A program made the position numbers and the translations under genes. This document shows positions 62,962 through 64,000 of a stretch of DNA of 64,000 nt, piece after piece; within the stretch, counting starts at the first letter, position 1; the number at the start of each line of letters is the position of its first letter. The stretch comes from Methylomonas sp. (GTDB taxonomy: Bacteria > Pseudomonadota > Gammaproteobacteria > Methylococcales > Methylomonadaceae). The notes beneath the pieces were generated by a model. That model saw nothing but the letters and a program-made list of their open reading frames with translations, ran no database searches and was not told the origin of the DNA. The DNA is taken from the NCBI GenBank assembly GCA_002928965.1, contig PERU01000006.1:62001-126000 (forward strand). Reading direction: 5' to 3'.

Positions 62962-64000
62962 TGCACAACCATGAACAGGCTTCATTGAACAGCGCCTTGA
63001 CCGACACGCTGACAAATGCCCAAACCAAACCAATTGCCAGACGAATCGCCCGTTCGTTGCTGACTTTATTACTGATTTTGATGATCTTTCTGGCGTTGAC
63101 CCCTTGGCAACAAAACGTGCGCGGTGCCGGTCGGGTGGTGGCTTACAGTCCCGCCGAACGGCAGCAGTTGATCAGCGCGCCGGTTGAAGGACGGGTCAGC
63201 CGTTGGCTGGTCAGAGAAGGCAGCCAAGTGAAACAAGGTCAGATCATTGCTGAATTACTGGATAACGATCCGTTGTTATTAACCCGTTTGAACAGCGAAC
63301 AGGAAGCCTTGCTGGCTCGTCAGGCCGCCGTGGAAAGTCGAGTAGAAACCTTTCGCACCCAATTACTCATGGCCGAGCAAGCCCGTCCTCAAGCCCTCAG
63401 CGCCGCAGAATCCCGCATCGAGATGGCCAAACAACGCCGGAGTGCCGCCGCACAAAACCAGGATGCTGCCAAAGCAGCGAAAAAAACCGCCGACTTGAAT
63501 TTGTATCGGCAGGAACAATTACGTGGCAAAGGTCTGGCTTCACAACGCACACTGGAACTGGCTCAACTGGAGAATGCCCAACGTGATGCCGAGCTTCAAC
63601 GCGCGGAGGCAGGCCTGTCAGCATCAGAAAGCGAAATAGCCGCCTTACAAGCCGACTTTCAAAAACTGGGAGCGGACACTACCTCATCAATTGAGAAAGC
63701 CCGTGCCGAGTTAAACAAGGCCATGGAGGATCAAAACTACGTGCAGGCTGATCTTTTAAAACTACAAACACGTTTGGCGCGTCAGGAAACCCAAACCATT
63801 ACCGCGCCGCAAGATGGCACGGTATTACGTTTGTTGGCGAATCCCAGGGCCGAATTGGTAAAAGCCGGTCAGGATGTCGCAATTTTCGTGCCGGATACCC
63901 ATTTTCGCGCGGTGGAATTATGGGTGGATGGTAACGACCTACCGCTGATTGTCACCGGCAGTCATACCCGTCTGCAATTCGAAGGTTATCCGGCCATTCA
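62958..64000 (+). CDS. HlyD-family membrane fusion protein, partial (runs off the window)
   Basis: Starts at ATG 62958, overlapping the ABC stop (ATGA), and stays open to the window end (347 residues visible). One transmembrane helix near residues 30-50 (SLLTLLLILMIFLALTPW), then a biotinyl-lipoyl-like domain (APVEGRVSRWLVREGSQVKQ). A long Ala/Gln-rich coiled coil follows, then the returning lipoyl section (ITAPQDGTVLRLLA). It should bridge the inner-membrane exporter to an outer-membrane channel. The 3' end is outside the window. Confidence 0.9.
   Translation, partial: MMHNHEQASLNSALTDTLTNAQTKPIARRIARSLLTLLLILMIFLALTPWQQNVRGAGRVVAYSPAERQQLISAPVEGRVSRWLVREGSQVKQGQIIAELLDNDPLLLTRLNSEQEALLARQAAVESRVETFRTQLLMAEQARPQALSAAESRIEMAKQRRSAAAQNQDAAKAAKKTADLNLYRQEQLRGKGLASQRTLELAQLENAQRDAELQRAEAGLSASESEIAALQADFQKLGADTTSSIEKARAELNKAMEDQNYVQADLLKLQTRLARQETQTITAPQDGTVLRLLANPRAELVKAGQDVAIFVPDTHFRAVELWVDGNDLPLIVTGSHTRLQFEGYPAI

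Overview
The window looks like part of a gammaproteobacterial chromosome, probably a Methylococcales (Methylomonas-like) methanotroph. This is inferred from the style of the aroK-aroB-damX-like-hemE cluster, the proteobacterial tmRNA tag and the bacterial-type PEP carboxylase. No rRNA or 16S marker is present to confirm it. About 46 kb of temperate phage and accessory DNA is followed by about 13 kb of host housekeeping genes.

Layout. (1) 1-1.2 kb: the 5' part of a DNA adenine methylase gene broken by an in-frame TGA, and a divergent XRE regulator. (2) 1.2-24.8 kb: a siphovirus late module read leftward. Going leftward it has TerS, TerL (GpA type), three fibre-like proteins, gpW, portal, S49 protease with a nested scaffold, decoration protein, lambda-gpE-like capsid, connectors, tail tube, a frameshifted tail chaperone, tape measure, an unusual tail-tip block, then holin and lysozyme. 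(3) 24.8-27.8 kb: small rightward cargo genes (DUF6900, DUF3489 and unknowns); four promoter-like repeats precede four of these transcription units. (4) 27.6-40 kb: leftward early genes. They encode a ParB-fused DNA methyltransferase, a ParD/ParE pair with a frameshifted toxin, a RuvC-like resolvase, an iteron-like cluster, a primase-helicase, a DUF4160/DUF2442 pair in the opposite direction, a Cas4-like nuclease, a DEAD-box helicase, a Sak4-like ATPase and an AlpA-like regulator. (5) 40-43.7 kb: two unknown genes divergent from an ImmR/ImmA-type lysogeny switch. (6) 43.8-46.3 kb: a translationally coupled operon with DUF2924, a large serine recombinase and an HTH protein, the likely integration module.

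(7) 46.3-51.1 kb: an AT-rich, partly decayed island. It holds a PD-(D/E)XK nuclease-like gene, a frameshifted 3' fragment of umuC, and a compact three-gene operon. That operon encodes a MazG-like helical protein, a membrane-anchored dCTP-deaminase-like protein lacking the catalytic Glu, and a protein resembling the 5-hmdU kinase helical / alpha-glutamyl-thymine pyrophosphorylase family. I consider it the best candidate for an undescribed nucleotide-sensing or DNA-base-modification defence system.

(8) 51.1-64 kb: host core. It contains ssrA (tmRNA), an unknown gene, hemE, a damX-like AAA/SPOR gene, aroB, aroK, pyrF, ppc, and an HlyB/HlyD-like pair whose ABC ATPase has lost its key catalytic residues.

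The phage appears to replicate from an iteron region beside its primase-helicase, recombine with the Cas4-like/Sak4/RuvC set, choose lysogeny through ImmR/ImmA, and integrate by serine recombination. Several genes are damaged (methylase, parE, umuC), and whether the prophage is still inducible cannot be told from sequence alone.
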